Shown here in pieces: positions 44,962 to 54,189 of a stretch of 64,000 bases of DNA. The stretch's first letter is position 1; each line of letters starts with the position of its first letter. The translations under genes were made by a program, and so were the position numbers. The stretch comes from Mycobacterium triplex. Lineage in GTDB: Bacteria > Actinomycetota > Actinomycetes > Mycobacteriales > Mycobacteriaceae. The stretch covers positions 1,624,766 to 1,688,765 of the forward strand of contig NZ_HG964446.1 of NCBI RefSeq assembly GCF_000689255.1. Direction: 5' to 3'. Under the pieces are notes generated by a model. The model made no database searches. It was not told the DNA's origin and was given only the letters and a program-made list of their open reading frames with translations.

Positions 44962-47474
44962 TCGGATCCGACGGCCAGCAGCAGGATGACCGACATCGCC
45001 AGCACCAGCCAGTACAGGTCGATGCCGAGCAGGTCTTGCCACAGCAGTACCGACAGGCCGAAGGAGGAGCCCAGCGACAGCAGCACGGTGCCGACGATGA
45101 CCGCGGCGGCGATGACGCTGCGGGTCACCAGCATCATGATGATCAAGATCAGACTGATCGCGGCCACCACGGCGATCAGGAAATCGTAGAAGGCGCCCTC
45201 CTTGAGATCCTTGAAAGTCGCGGCGGTGCCGCCCATGGATATCGCGGCGCCCTGCAACGGGGTTCCCTTGATGGCTTCCTTGGCCGCCTGCTGGATCGGC
45301 TCGACACGGGCAATGCCCTGCGGTGTCGCGGGGTCTCCGTCCAGGGCGATGATGAAGCGCGCCGCCTTACCGTCCGAGGATACGAACATGCTGAGGACCC
45401 GCTTGAAGGCCGGGGTATCGAAGGCCGACTGCGGCAGATAGAACGAGTCGTCGACCTGGGCGGCGTCGAAGACCCGGCCCATCGCGCCCGGGTCCTTGCT
45501 GTTCATCTCCTGCTCGGCATGCAACGACGCCAGCGTGCTATGCCAGGCGGCCATCATGTCCCGCATGATGGTCATCGACGAGATCATCGGCAGCATCTGC
45601 GCGCGCAGCTGTGGCAGCAGGACGGTCAGCACGTCCATGTCTTTGGCGAGACCCGTCAACTTTTCGCTGAGCTGATCCACGTTGTCGGCCACGTCGAATA
45701 CCGACCTGATCGCCCAGCAGATCGGGATATCGAAGCAGTGTTTTTCCCAGTAGAAGTAGCTGCGAATCGGTCGAAAGAAATCGTCGAAGTCGGCGAAGTG
45801 GTCCCGCAGATCGTCGGTGATGTTCGACATGTCGTGTGTCAAGTGAGCCATGTCGACGGTGTTGTCGATGAGCCGACCCATCAGGTCGTACATCCGGTGC
45901 ATTGCTTCGATCGATTCATCCATCGCGTGCAGTTGGACCGCCATGTCGGCGACTCGGTTCTTCGTGAATGCGGAGTTTTCGGCGTTCATCACTTCCCGCA
46001 CGCTCAGGATGAACGGAATCGACGTGTGGTCGATGGGCCTGCCCAATGGCCGGGTCACCGATTTCACCTGTGCGATTCCGGGGCTGTGAAAGATCGCCGC
46101 GGCGACTTTGTCCAACACCAGCGTGTCCACCGGGTTGCGCATGTCGTGATCGGATTCGATCAACAGCACCTCGGGGGTGAGCCGGCCCTGCGAAAAGTGC
46201 CGGCCCGCGGCCGCATCCCCGACATTCGACGGCATGCTGGGGGACATGAATTTGCGCAGATCGTAAGTGGTTCGGTAATTCGGCAGGGCCAGCAGGCCGA
46301 CAAACGCCACCGCGCACGTCGCCGCGAGCACCGGGCCGGGCCAGCGAACGATCGCGGTCCCCACCCGCCGCCACCGCCGGGTGTTCGGCCGGTGCTTGGG
46401 GTCCAACAGCTTGAACAAGCCGGCGACGGTCAGCACCGCCGGCCCGAGCGTGAGCGCGGCGAGGACCGCGATCAACATGCCGATGGCACATGGCGCGCCG
46501 AGCGTCTTGAAATACGGAAGCCGGGCAAGGCTCAGGCAATACATGGCGCCGGCGATCGTCAACCCGGAGCCCAGCATCACGTGGGCGGTGCCGTGAAACA
46601 TCGTGTAGAACGCAGCTTGCCGGTCTTCGCCGGCGTATCGGGCCTCGTGGTAGCGGCCCAGCATGAATATCGCGTAGTCGGTGCTGGCGGCGATGGCCAG
46701 CAGGGTGACCAGGTTTGTCGCAAAGGTCGAAAGGCCGAAAGCGTTGTGGTACGCGAGAAAGGCGACGACCCCGCGGATCGCCCCCAGCTCGATCCCGACC
46801 AGGACGAGGACGAGAACCGTGGTCACGACGGATCGGTAGATGAACAACAACATCGCCGCGATCACCAGGGTGGTGATCAGGGTGACCCTGGCGACGCTCT
46901 CGTTGCCGGCCTCGGTTTGGTCGGCGATCAGCGCGTAGGGACCCGTGATGTATGCCTTGACCCCGCGCGGCGGCGGTGTACCGTCCACGATCTGCCGGAC
47001 GGCGTGCACCGAGTTGTACGCCTGTGTTTCGTTGTTGCCGGCCAGGAACACCACGACGTAGGCGGCCCTGTCGTCCGCGCTTTGCGATCCGCCCGCCGTC
47101 AGCGGGTCGCTCCAGAAGTCCTGGATGTGCGCGACGTGCGCGGTGTCCGCCGAAAGCCGCCGCATCAGCTCGCTGTAGAACCGGTGCGCATCGTCGCCGA
47201 GCGGCTTGTCGGCTTCCAGCACGATCGTCACCGAGCTGTTGGACGCAAACTCGTGGAATACCTGACCCATGTGTTTGATTGCCTGGACCGCGGCCGCGTC
47301 TTTCGGGCTCAGCGATACCGAGTGTGCCTTGCCGACCACTTCCAGCTGCGGGATGGCCAGATTAACGACGGCGGTCAGCCCCACCCAAAACAGCACGATC
47401 GGCACCGCAAAGCGGGCGATCATCCGTGGCAGAACCGGCGTGCCGGAATTCGGCGCATCGGCGATTTCGCTCAT
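44520..47474 (-). CDS. MmpL-family RND transporter, copy 2, with altered C-terminus
   Basis: 984 aa. Same layout as copy 1: TM1, periplasmic domain, helix cluster with [18 protein letters not shown], second periplasmic domain and a C-terminal cluster with [17 protein letters not shown]. After VRALLLPPA the native end (EKPPEIARP in copy 1) is replaced by 26 residues read antisense from MFS copy 2. Transport helices are unaffected, so function is plausible. The start codon overlaps the stop of a 15-codon mmpS remnant (ATGA). It lacks a complete mmpS partner and might depend on MmpS copy 1. dacB1 lies upstream on the same strand. Confidence 0.9.
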   Translation of the reverse strand: MSEIADAPNSGTPVLPRMIARFAVPIVLFWVGLTAVVNLAIPQLEVVGKAHSVSLSPKDAAAVQAIKHMGQVFHEFASNSSVTIVLEADKPLGDDAHRFYSELMRRLSADTAHVAHIQDFWSDPLTAGGSQSADDRAAYVVVFLAGNNETQAYNSVHAVRQIVDGTPPPRGVKAYITGPYALIADQTEAGNESVARVTLITTLVIAAMLLFIYRSVVTTVLVLVLVGIELGAIRGVVAFLAYHNAFGLSTFATNLVTLLAIAASTDYAIFMLGRYHEARYAGEDRQAAFYTMFHGTAHVMLGSGLTIAGAMYCLSLARLPYFKTLGAPCAIGMLIAVLAALTLGPAVLTVAGLFKLLDPKHRPNTRRWRRVGTAIVRWPGPVLAATCAVAFVGLLALPNYRTTYDLRKFMSPSMPSNVGDAAAGRHFSQGRLTPEVLLIESDHDMRNPVDTLVLDKVAAAIFHSPGIAQVKSVTRPLGRPIDHTSIPFILSVREVMNAENSAFTKNRVADMAVQLHAMDESIEAMHRMYDLMGRLIDNTVDMAHLTHDMSNITDDLRDHFADFDDFFRPIRSYFYWEKHCFDIPICWAIRSVFDVADNVDQLSEKLTGLAKDMDVLTVLLPQLRAQMLPMISSMTIMRDMMAAWHSTLASLHAEQEMNSKDPGAMGRVFDAAQVDDSFYLPQSAFDTPAFKRVLSMFVSSDGKAARFIIALDGDPATPQGIARVEPIQQAAKEAIKGTPLQGAAISMGGTAATFKDLKEGAFYDFLIAVVAAISLILIIMMLVTRSVIAAAVIVGTVLLSLGSSFGLSVLLWQDLLGIDLYWLVLAMSVILLLAVGSDYNLLLISRLKEEIGAGLNTGIIRAMAGTGGVVTAAGMVFAVTMSLFVFSDLRIIGQIGTTIGLGLLFDTLIVRSFLTPSIAALLGRWFWWPQRVRPRPASQMLRPHATRRLVRALLLPPAARGAPNDATAAPMARISTTATGQIVE
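44602..45164 (-). repeat. 3-prime segment of mmpL copy 2 shared with copy 1
   Basis: Second member of the 563-bp near-identical pair with 39848-40410 (offset 4754). The left edge coincides with the point where both genes of unit 2 lose their native ends, so the conversion tract and the deletion may be one event. Confidence 0.93.
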
Positions 47475-47518
47475 CCCGCGTTCACCATTCGCTTCACGAC
47501 TCGGGTAACCGAAATCAT
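47471..47518 (-). pseudogene. mmpS copy 2 reduced to a 15-codon ORF by in-frame deletion
   Basis: The minus strand reads [19 protein letters not shown]. The first 11 residues equal the start of MmpS copy 1 (one substitution, V2I), and the last four equal its end, so 130 codons were lost in frame. The ATGA overlap with mmpL is preserved. The product lacks the transmembrane helix and the periplasmic domain, so it cannot act as MmpS, but its translation may still feed ribosomes to mmpL copy 2. The upstream 47519-47632 region aligns with the leader of mmpS copy 1. Confidence 0.85.
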
Positions 47519-47632
47519 CTTTACTCCCGCGCTGTGTCACCGGGTCGCAAAACAATTTGGTGTTTGGTTGCGTCAGCGAATTTTAAACGCTACCGCCGAC
47601 GCACGGCAGCGTCGAAAGAGTTAAGCCAATCG

Positions 47633-48871
47633 TTATATGGCGCGGCGGTTCATCGAGCGCGCGACCATGATCAACGAGAACACGACGACGGCGCCGATGA
47701 TCCCCACGCCCACCCGCACCGGCAACGCGTCGGCCGACGGCAGCAGCCCCGCCGCCTGGGGTCCGGGCCGCTCCGCGGCGGCGTCCTGCTTGGGTGCCAG
47801 CGACGGGTCGGGCGCGATCAGCGTGCCGACCTGGGTGCCGACCGGGGTGGCGAATCCGTAGTCCAGCAGGTGCGCGGCCTGCTCCCAGGGTGCGATCGGC
47901 TGGCGGGTGCCGTGCAGCAGTATCGCGACCAGCCGTCGGCCGTCGTGGTTGGCCGCACCCACGAAGGTCTGCCCGGCGTCGTCGGTGTAGCCGGTCTTAC
48001 CGCCCAGCGCGCCCGGGTACTTGTAGAGCAGCTGGTTGTCGTTTTCCAGCTCGTAGCCCGGGTGGTCGCCGTGGCCGGGGAAGTCGAAGGTCTTCGTCGC
48101 GACGATGTCGGCGAAAGTCGGGTTCTGCCAGGCGTATCGGTAGAACAGGCCGATGTCGTAGGCCGAGGTGCTCATGCCGGGGCCGTCCAGTCCCGACGGT
48201 GTCGCGACCCGGGTGTCCTGGCCGCCGAGCTTGGCGGCCAGCACGTTGATCTTCTCCAGCGCCTGCTGCATCCCGCCCAGCTGCATGGCCAGCGCGTGCG
48301 CCGCGTCGTTGCCGGAGTGCATCAGCAGCCCGTGCAGCAGCTGGTTGACGGTGTAGACGCCGCCGTCGTCCACGCCGACCTTGGTGCCCTCGGCCGCGGC
48401 GTCGTCGGCGGTTCCGGTCACCGACTTGTTGAGCGGCAGCGCGTTGAGGGACGCCATCGCGACCAGCACCTTGATGATGCTGGCCGGGCGGTGGCGGCCG
48501 TGCGGGTCCTTGGCCGCGATCACCGCGCCGCTGTCCAGGTCCGCGACCAGCCAGGCCTCGGCCGAGACGTCGGTCGGCAGCGCCGGGGTATCGGGTGCGG
48601 TGACGATGCCGCAGCTGGCCAGCGCCTCGCCGCCGGCCGGCTTGGCGGGCACCGCCAGCGGGATCGGCGGGTCGCCGGCCTGCGGCACCTCCGAGGAGTC
48701 CACCGCCGGTGGGGTGTTCACCTTGTACGGGCAATTGGGTCCCCCGGCATTGGGGCCGGGGCTCGGCTCCGCCAGCGCGGCCGGCATGCCCATCGCGGCC
48801 GGGGCGGCGACCACGAAAACGGCCGCGGCCAGGCAGGATGCGGAACGTGCGAGAGTTCTTGAGCGGGGCAT
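47633..48871 (-). CDS. dacB1: D-alanyl-D-alanine carboxypeptidase DacB1
   Basis: 412 aa penicillin-binding protein trimming the terminal D-Ala of peptidoglycan stem peptides. A signal peptide (about residues 1-34, ending PAALAEP) is followed by the transpeptidase-like domain with [11 protein letters not shown] (SxxK, Ser about 138), MHSGNDAAH (SxN) and [11 protein letters not shown] (KTG). A Pro-rich segment leads to a C-terminal membrane anchor ([20 protein letters not shown]) and a short NRRAI tail. The ATG at 48871 begins the signal peptide; a longer frame upstream has no such features. Its 3-prime end forms one border of the duplication. Homologue Rv3330. Confidence 0.93.
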   Translation of the reverse strand: MPRSRTLARSASCLAAAVFVVAAPAAMGMPAALAEPSPGPNAGGPNCPYKVNTPPAVDSSEVPQAGDPPIPLAVPAKPAGGEALASCGIVTAPDTPALPTDVSAEAWLVADLDSGAVIAAKDPHGRHRPASIIKVLVAMASLNALPLNKSVTGTADDAAAEGTKVGVDDGGVYTVNQLLHGLLMHSGNDAAHALAMQLGGMQQALEKINVLAAKLGGQDTRVATPSGLDGPGMSTSAYDIGLFYRYAWQNPTFADIVATKTFDFPGHGDHPGYELENDNQLLYKYPGALGGKTGYTDDAGQTFVGAANHDGRRLVAILLHGTRQPIAPWEQAAHLLDYGFATPVGTQVGTLIAPDPSLAPKQDAAAERPGPQAAGLLPSADALPVRVGVGIIGAVVVFSLIMVARSMNRRAI

Positions 48872-48919
48872 CGGTGTGCAGACTAGGCGATCGGGCGCCC
48901 GATTCGGGGGAGCCGCGCT

Positions 48920-49333
48920 GTGACTGCTGAGGCGTGTGTGACAAGTTCGTCCGCGGGGCGGCCCCCGGGCCGACGCACTACGCTGGCAGGAGTCAACAGC
49001 CGTCGACGTCGAAATGGGTGTGTCATTCCAAGCGAGCGATTGTGGTCGAAATTGCGGCGCCGCGACGGCGGCAATGGGTCCGGCGGCTCGCCGCGATCGC
49101 TGGAACAGCTGCTCAAGCAGGTGGAGAAATCGACCCAGGTGCGGCGGACCGGGCTCGACCGGGTGCTGGCCGAGCTGCAGATGCATCGCGACGCCACCGC
49201 CGATCCCGACGCGCGTTCCGCGCTGGCCTGGTTGTGCAACTCGCTGCAACGGTTCGTCAGCAACCCGAGCGCGGCGCACGCCCGCCAGTTGGTGCTGGCC
49301 ACCGGTACCGCTAGAGCCGCGCTGGGTGCTTGA
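48920..49333 (+). CDS. Hypothetical small helical protein
   Basis: 137 aa as read from the first GTG. The first 50 residues are Arg-rich and look non-conserved. From [31 protein letters not shown] onward the pattern is amphipathic-helical and credible as a protein (about residues 57-137). A later start, such as the TTG opening [11 protein letters not shown] at about codon 41, is possible. No signal or membrane segment and no recognised domain. It sits between dacB1 (divergent, 48 bp) and the aminotransferase (convergent, 33 bp), filling what would otherwise be a 490-bp gap. Confidence 0.45.
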   Translation: MTAEACVTSSSAGRPPGRRTTLAGVNSRRRRNGCVIPSERLWSKLRRRDGGNGSGGSPRSLEQLLKQVEKSTQVRRTGLDRVLAELQMHRDATADPDARSALAWLCNSLQRFVSNPSAAHARQLVLATGTARAALGA

Positions 49334-49366
49334 GGTCGCGGCCTCTGCGCCCCGGCTTCGCCGGGT

Positions 49367-50698
49367 CTAGAACCGCTTCGAAGCCTCGCTGAGCACGCCG
49401 CGCAGGATCGATTCGATGATGTCGAACTCGGCCTGACCGCTGATCAGCGGCGGCGCCAACTGGACGACGGAATCGCCGCGGTCGTCGGTGCGGCAATACA
49501 GCCCGGCCTCGAACAGGGCCGCCGACACGTGGCCCAGCAGTGACCGGCGTTCGTCGTCGGTGAACGTCTGCTTGGTGGCCTTGTCCTTGACCAGCTCGAC
49601 GCCGTAGAAGAAGCCCTCGCCACGGACGTCGCCGACGATCGGCAGGTCGTACAGCTTCTCCAGGGTGGCGCGGAAGGCGGGCGCGTTCGTCTTGACGTGG
49701 TCGTTGATGCCCTCGCGCTCGAAGATGTCGAGGTTGGCCAGTCCGACGGCGGCCGAAACCGGGTGTCCGCCAAAGGTATATCCGTGCGGGAACATCGTCT
49801 CGCCGTCGTTGAACGGCTCGAACAACCGCTCGCTGGCGATCATCGCGCCGATCGGCGAGTAGCCCGACGTCATGCCCTTGGCGCAGGTGATCATGTCGGG
49901 CACGTAACCCAGGTCGTCGCAGGCGAACATCGAGCCGATCCGGCCGAACGCGCAGATCACCTCGTCGGAGACCAGCAGCACGTCGTAGGCGTCGCAGATC
50001 TCCCGGACCCGCTCGAAATAGCCTGAGGGAGCGGGGATGCTGCCGCCGGCGTTCTGCACCGGTTCCAAAAACACCGCGGCCACCGTCTCGGGCCCCTCGA
50101 ATTCGATCGCCTCGGCGACGCGGTCGGCGGCCCACTGCCCGAAGGCTTTTGCGTCGGTGTGAAAGGGTTCGGGCGCGCGATAGAAGTTCGTGTTGGGCAC
50201 CCGGAAGCCGCCGGGCGTTACCGGCTCGAACGGGGCCTTGAAGCGCGGCAGCCCGGTGATCGCGAGCGCGCCCTGGGTGGTGCCGTGGTAGGCGACCGCA
50301 CGCGAAATCACCTTGTGTTTCCCGGGTTTGCCGGTGAGCTTGAAGTATTGCTTGGCCACTTTCCACGCGGTCTCGACGGCCTCGGTGCCGCCGGTGGTGA
50401 AGAAGACGCGGTTCAGGTCGCCGGGAGCGTACTGTGCCAGGCGCTCGGCGAGCTCGATCGCGGTCGGGGTGGCATACCCCCACAGCGGGAAGAACGCCAG
50501 CGTGCTCGCTTGCCGGGCCGCGACCTCGGCCAGTTCGGTGCGGCCGTGCCCTACCTGCACGGTGAACAGCCCCGACAGCCCGTCCAGGTAGCTCTTGCCG
50601 CGGTCGTCGTAGATGGTGACGCCCTCGCCGCGGGTGATGATCGGTGGCGTGATGTTCGCGCCGTGCCGGGCGAAGTGCAGCCAGAGATTGTCAGTCAT
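49367..50698 (-). CDS. Class III PLP-dependent aminotransferase (Rv3329-like)
   Basis: 443 aa omega-amino-acid:pyruvate-type aminotransferase. TTGGTEAVETAWKVAKQY (about residues 101-118) binds the PLP phosphate, VAYHGTTQGALAITG holds the ring-stacking aromatic and His, VSDEVICAFGRIGSMF has the PLP-pyridine Asp, and ITCAKGMTSGYSPIGA the Schiff-base Lys. TFGGHPVSAAVGLANLDIF is the second-subunit contact. The amine donor is unknown. The ATG at 50698 gives MTDNLWLHFARHG, typical for the family. The SDR at 50733 follows 35 bp upstream on the same strand, so the two may form an operon. Confidence 0.92.
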   Translation of the reverse strand: MTDNLWLHFARHGANITPPIITRGEGVTIYDDRGKSYLDGLSGLFTVQVGHGRTELAEVAARQASTLAFFPLWGYATPTAIELAERLAQYAPGDLNRVFFTTGGTEAVETAWKVAKQYFKLTGKPGKHKVISRAVAYHGTTQGALAITGLPRFKAPFEPVTPGGFRVPNTNFYRAPEPFHTDAKAFGQWAADRVAEAIEFEGPETVAAVFLEPVQNAGGSIPAPSGYFERVREICDAYDVLLVSDEVICAFGRIGSMFACDDLGYVPDMITCAKGMTSGYSPIGAMIASERLFEPFNDGETMFPHGYTFGGHPVSAAVGLANLDIFEREGINDHVKTNAPAFRATLEKLYDLPIVGDVRGEGFFYGVELVKDKATKQTFTDDERRSLLGHVSAALFEAGLYCRTDDRGDSVVQLAPPLISGQAEFDIIESILRGVLSEASKRF

Positions 50699-50732
50699 CG
50701 TGCCGTGAGCGTAACCCCACCGGGGGCGGCGA

Positions 50733-51566
50733 TCACCGCAGCAGGTTCCCCGCATCCACCGTCAGCGTCGTGCCGGTGATGTAGCGACCAGACCTCGCGC
50801 ACAGGTAGAGCATCGCCTCGGTGACATCCTCGGCGTCGATCACCGAGACGGGCAGCATGTTTGCCAAGGACGCCGCGAGCGCCGGGTTCTTCGCGGTGAA
50901 CTCTTCGACGACCTCGTTGTTGATCATCGGCGTCGCCACCCCGGTCGGATGCACCGAGTTCACCCGAATCTGCTTCTCCGCCAAGGTGGTGGCGTAGTAG
51001 CGCATCAATCCGACGACCCCGTGCTTGGCCGCGGTGTAGCCGGCCAGACCCGGGTTGCGCAGGCCGAATTCGGGCACCGGGGATTTGAGTCCCGCCGCCG
51101 AGCTGGTGATGACGATCGCCCCGCCGTCGCCGTGCTCGAGCAGATGGGGCAGCGCCGCTTCGATCGTGCAATAGACGCCGTTGAGCATGACGTCGACCGC
51201 ATCGAGGTATGCGTGCGCCGTCGGCTCGGCGTGGCCGATGCCGGGCGCCACACCGGCATTGGCGAGGACGAAGTCGACGCGGCCGAATTCGTTCACCCCG
51301 TTGGCCAGGACCGACTGAAGACGTTCGAAGTCACGGACATCGGCCTGCTCGGCGACGATACGGCGCCCCGTCTTCTGCACCAGGTTGACCGTCTCGTCGA
51401 GGTCCTCGGGGCAGCCCATCGGATAGGCGACGGAGTCGATCTGCTGACAGATGTCCACGGCGATGATGTCCGCGCCCTCTTCGGCGAACCGGACGGCGTG
51501 CGCGCGCCCCTGCCCGCGCGCTGCGCCGCTGATGAATGCCACTTTGTCCGCGAGTCGCCCAGCCAT
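50733..51566 (-). CDS. Mycofactocin-type SDR family oxidoreductase
   Basis: 277 aa. ISGAARGQGRAHAVRFAEEGADIIAVDIC (from about residue 12) is the form seen in SDRs linked to the mycofactocin redox peptide. The insertion before the second strand (SVAYPMGCPEDLDETVNLVQKTGRRIVAEQADVRD) is also a mark of that group. ANAGVAPG replaces NNAG, and GYTAAKHGVVG gives the YxxxK catalytic pair. Such enzymes hold NAD tightly and are thought to be recycled by mycofactocin. No mft gene is in this window. The ATG at 51566 is chosen because the family begins MAGRLADKVAFISG. The aminotransferase is next downstream. Confidence 0.9.
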   Translation of the reverse strand: MAGRLADKVAFISGAARGQGRAHAVRFAEEGADIIAVDICQQIDSVAYPMGCPEDLDETVNLVQKTGRRIVAEQADVRDFERLQSVLANGVNEFGRVDFVLANAGVAPGIGHAEPTAHAYLDAVDVMLNGVYCTIEAALPHLLEHGDGGAIVITSSAAGLKSPVPEFGLRNPGLAGYTAAKHGVVGLMRYYATTLAEKQIRVNSVHPTGVATPMINNEVVEEFTAKNPALAASLANMLPVSVIDAEDVTEAMLYLCARSGRYITGTTLTVDAGNLLR

Positions 51567-51647
51567 GAACTCACTGTCCTGCCGGACGAGGGCCGCCGCT
51601 AGCCGGTGCACGCACAGATCTGTTCAAGGTGCGCATAAGCTCGGGCC

Positions 51648-52553
51648 ATGACCTCGACGCAGGTCACCGATTTCGAAGCGCTGCGGCCGCACCTGATGGC
51701 GGTCGCCTACCGGGTGACGGGCACCGTGGCCGACGCCGAGGACATCGTCCAGGAAGCCTGGCTGCGCTGGGACAGACAGGACGGGGCGATCGCCGACCTG
51801 CGGGCCTGGCTGACCACCGTGGTGAGCCGGCTCGGGCTGGACCGGTTGCGCTCGGCCGCCCATCGTCGCGAGACCTACACCGGCAACTGGCTGCCCGAGC
51901 CCGTGGTGACCGGCTTCGACGGCGCCGATCCGCTGTCCGCGGTGGTGGCGCGCGAGGATGCCCGGTTCGCCGCGATGGTGGTGCTGGAGCGGCTGTCCCC
52001 GGATCAGCGGGTCGCGTTCGTGTTGCACGACGGGTTCTCGATGCCGTTCTCCGAAGTGGCCGAGGTGCTGGGAACCAGCGAGCCCGCCGCCCGCCAGCTC
52101 GCGTCGCGGGCCCGCAAGGCCCTGAATCGGCAGGCCGGTCAGCCGCCGCCGGAGCCCGATCCGTCGCACAACGAGGTGGTCGGCAAGTTGATGGCCGCCA
52201 TGGCCTCCGGCAACCTGGAAGCCGTTGTGGCGCTGCTGCATCCGGATGTGACGCTGACCGGCGACTCGAATGGCAAGGCGCCCACCGCAATCAATGTCAT
52301 TCACGGAGCGGACAAGGTGGCCCGGTTCATGTTCGGCCTTGCGCAGCGCTACGGTCCGGCGATGTTCACCTCGTATCAGCTGGGGCTTGTCAACGGCGAA
52401 CTGGGCGGCTACACCGCGGGCGTGCCCGCCAGCGACGGCTACCGCGAGATGATGCCGCGGATCATGGCCATGACGGTGTGCGACGGAAAAGTCTGCGCCC
52501 TATGGGATATCGCGAACCCCGACAAGTTCACCGGATCCCCGCTGCGCGGCTGA
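51648..52553 (+). CDS. sigJ: ECF41 sigma factor SigJ
   Basis: 301 aa. Region 2 (about residues 9-75; VADAEDIVQEAWLRW, LRAWLTTVVSRLGLDRLRSA) and region 4 (about 108-165; LSPDQRVAFVLHDGFSMPFSEVAEVLGTSEPAARQLASRAR) are followed by a SnoaL-like C-terminal domain. ECF41 marks are all present: WLPEP (81-85) in the linker, DGK (279-281) and NPDKF (290-294). In this group the extension modulates sigma activity in place of an anti-sigma factor. The usual partner is a COE protein; a CxxC carboxymuconolactone decarboxylase is encoded at 54939. The 3-prime end overlaps the convergent lipase by 54 bp. Confidence 0.95.
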   Translation: MTSTQVTDFEALRPHLMAVAYRVTGTVADAEDIVQEAWLRWDRQDGAIADLRAWLTTVVSRLGLDRLRSAAHRRETYTGNWLPEPVVTGFDGADPLSAVVAREDARFAAMVVLERLSPDQRVAFVLHDGFSMPFSEVAEVLGTSEPAARQLASRARKALNRQAGQPPPEPDPSHNEVVGKLMAAMASGNLEAVVALLHPDVTLTGDSNGKAPTAINVIHGADKVARFMFGLAQRYGPAMFTSYQLGLVNGELGGYTAGVPASDGYREMMPRIMAMTVCDGKVCALWDIANPDKFTGSPLRG

Positions 52554-53570
52554 CGGCGTGTTGGCGGCCAGGCCCAGCCGCAGCGCTCCAGCGGCCTCGC
52601 TGGCCGCCTCGGTGAACCGGCCGCCGAGGCCGACGAAGTTGAGGTAGCCGTGTGGCAGGTCGGGTTGTCGGGTCAGTGTGACCGGGATTCCGCCGGCACG
52701 CAACTTGTCCGCGTAGGCCACGGCGTCGTCACGGATCGGGTCGAAACCGGCGCTGGCGATATACGCCGGCGGCAGGCCGGTGACGTCTCCGTGCAGCGGC
52801 GAGAGTCGGGGATCGGTCAGATCACTGCGCGGCGGTACGTAATTGTCCAGCGCCCATTGGTAATTCCGATCGGTGAAGGTGGAGCCCCGGGCGAACAGGT
52901 CGCGCGAGGGCCGGCGCGTGCCGAGATCCGTCGGCGGATACATCAGCAGCTGAAACGCGGGGACCGGGCCGCCGCGTCGCACCGCTTGCTGTGCGGTCAC
53001 CGCCGCCAGATTGCCTCCGGCGCTGTCGCCCCCGACCGCGATGCGGACGGGATCCGCACCCAGTTCGGCGGCGTGGTGGTGCGCGTATTCGAAGGCGGCG
53101 ATCGCGTCGTCGACGGCGGCGGGGAAGGGATGCTCGGGTGCGCGCCGGTACTCGACGGACAGCACCCGCACGCCGGCGTGGCCGGCCAGATACCGGGCGA
53201 CGGGGTCGTGGCTGACCCGGGAGCCGACCGTGAAGCCGCCGCCGTGGAAATACACCAACAATCCAGACGGTGCGGGCACATCGCCGGGAACGTAGAGGGT
53301 GGCCGGAATGTCGGTGTGCTCGGTGCCAATCGCTATTTCCCGCAACGCCATCGGAGTCGGCGATCGATACCCGATCCGCCGCGGCAGCGTGTCATAGCGG
53401 GCCCGGGCCTCGTCCACCGGGCCGTCGAAAACGTCTGAGCGCGAGGCATTTTTGAGCCTGATCGCCAGTTGCGCGTCGAGATTCAGTTCCTGTCCGTCGA
53501 TGCGCAGTGGCCGCCCGGCCAGGAGCCGGCGCACGGGCCCGGGTAGCGCGAAGAGGGTGTTGACGATCAT
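52500..53570 (-). CDS. Lipase/esterase of the hormone-sensitive lipase family
   Basis: 356 aa alpha/beta hydrolase. VYFHGGGFTVGS (about residues 111-122) is the HGGG oxyanion motif, GGDSAGGNLAAVTA the nucleophile elbow (GDSAG, Ser about 184), and GFDPIRDD with DLPHGYLNF supply the Asp and His. The N-terminal cap region (about 1-85) is typical of the mycobacterial LipH-type enzymes. The ATG has GGAGG 5 bp upstream and overlaps the methyltransferase stop (ATGA), so the methyltransferase and lipase are translationally coupled. The substrate is a short-chain or medium-chain ester by family knowledge only. Confidence 0.92.
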   Translation of the reverse strand: MIVNTLFALPGPVRRLLAGRPLRIDGQELNLDAQLAIRLKNASRSDVFDGPVDEARARYDTLPRRIGYRSPTPMALREIAIGTEHTDIPATLYVPGDVPAPSGLLVYFHGGGFTVGSRVSHDPVARYLAGHAGVRVLSVEYRRAPEHPFPAAVDDAIAAFEYAHHHAAELGADPVRIAVGGDSAGGNLAAVTAQQAVRRGGPVPAFQLLMYPPTDLGTRRPSRDLFARGSTFTDRNYQWALDNYVPPRSDLTDPRLSPLHGDVTGLPPAYIASAGFDPIRDDAVAYADKLRAGGIPVTLTRQPDLPHGYLNFVGLGGRFTEAASEAAGALRLGLAANTPSAAQRGSGELVGVRDIP

Positions 53571-54142
53571 GATTTCCTCCCGGAAAAGCGCATGACGTGG
53601 CCGAGCAGCCGCGAGCCCACACCGATCGTGAGCCCGTGTCGCGCGCATTCGGCCTGGAATTCATCCGGTGCGATCAGCCGGTGCGGCGAGCCGTCCAACC
53701 GGTGGAATGCGCCGGCGAGCGGGGTGCGGACCAGGTCGTAGCCGACGAAGGTCCCACCCGGTCGCAGCACCCGGGCCACCTCGGCCAGCGCGTTCTCCCA
53801 GTCGATGATGTGGTGCAGCATCAGGCAGCTGACGACGGAGTCGAACGACTCGTCGAGGAAGGGCATCGCGGTGGCATCGCCCGTTTGCGCCGACGCGTTG
53901 GGGAATTCACGCAGCCGGTCCGCGGCGGCCCGCGTCATGTGTGGGTCGAGATCCATTGCCACCCAGGCGAGCCCCGGATCGGACGAAAGAACTTGCCGGG
54001 CAACGGATCCGCTGCCCGAGCCGATTTCCAGAACGTCGCGGCCCAGTCGTTGGGCGCGAAGCTCGCGGGCGATCGCCGTACTGCTGGAACGCCACAGGGC
54101 GCCGCAGCAGAAGGCACGTTCGGAGCGTGACATCACGGGCAT
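53567..54142 (-). CDS. SAM-dependent methyltransferase coupled to the lipase
   Basis: 191 aa class I methyltransferase: VLEIGSGSGSVARQVL (motif I, about residues 34-49), VAMDLDPHMTRAA, SVVSCLMLHHIIDW and [16 protein letters not shown]. The chain MSRSERAFCCGALWRSSSTAIA at the start has two adjacent Cys. The ATG at 54142 (another ATG three codons later) is chosen because coding character ends there; the frame stays open upstream without resemblance to a methyltransferase. Its ATGA overlap with the lipase ATG shows one operon. Acceptor unknown. Confidence 0.82.
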   Translation of the reverse strand: MPVMSRSERAFCCGALWRSSSTAIARELRAQRLGRDVLEIGSGSGSVARQVLSSDPGLAWVAMDLDPHMTRAAADRLREFPNASAQTGDATAMPFLDESFDSVVSCLMLHHIIDWENALAEVARVLRPGGTFVGYDLVRTPLAGAFHRLDGSPHRLIAPDEFQAECARHGLTIGVGSRLLGHVMRFSGRKS

Positions 54143-54189
54143 GCCACCAAGCGTCGCGCAGCCCGGGGCTTGGCGCTTGTATGGATCCG

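Noticed and set aside
44602..45164. Insertion sequence explaining the repeated 563 bp
   Set aside because: No terminal inverted repeats, target duplication or transposase; the repeat is simply the matching 3-prime part of two mmpL paralogues.
45036..47624. 862-codon open frame on the plus strand across mmpL copy 2
   Set aside because: Antisense shadow of mmpL; a similar but broken frame lies across copy 1. Composition is Arg/His-rich with no family features.
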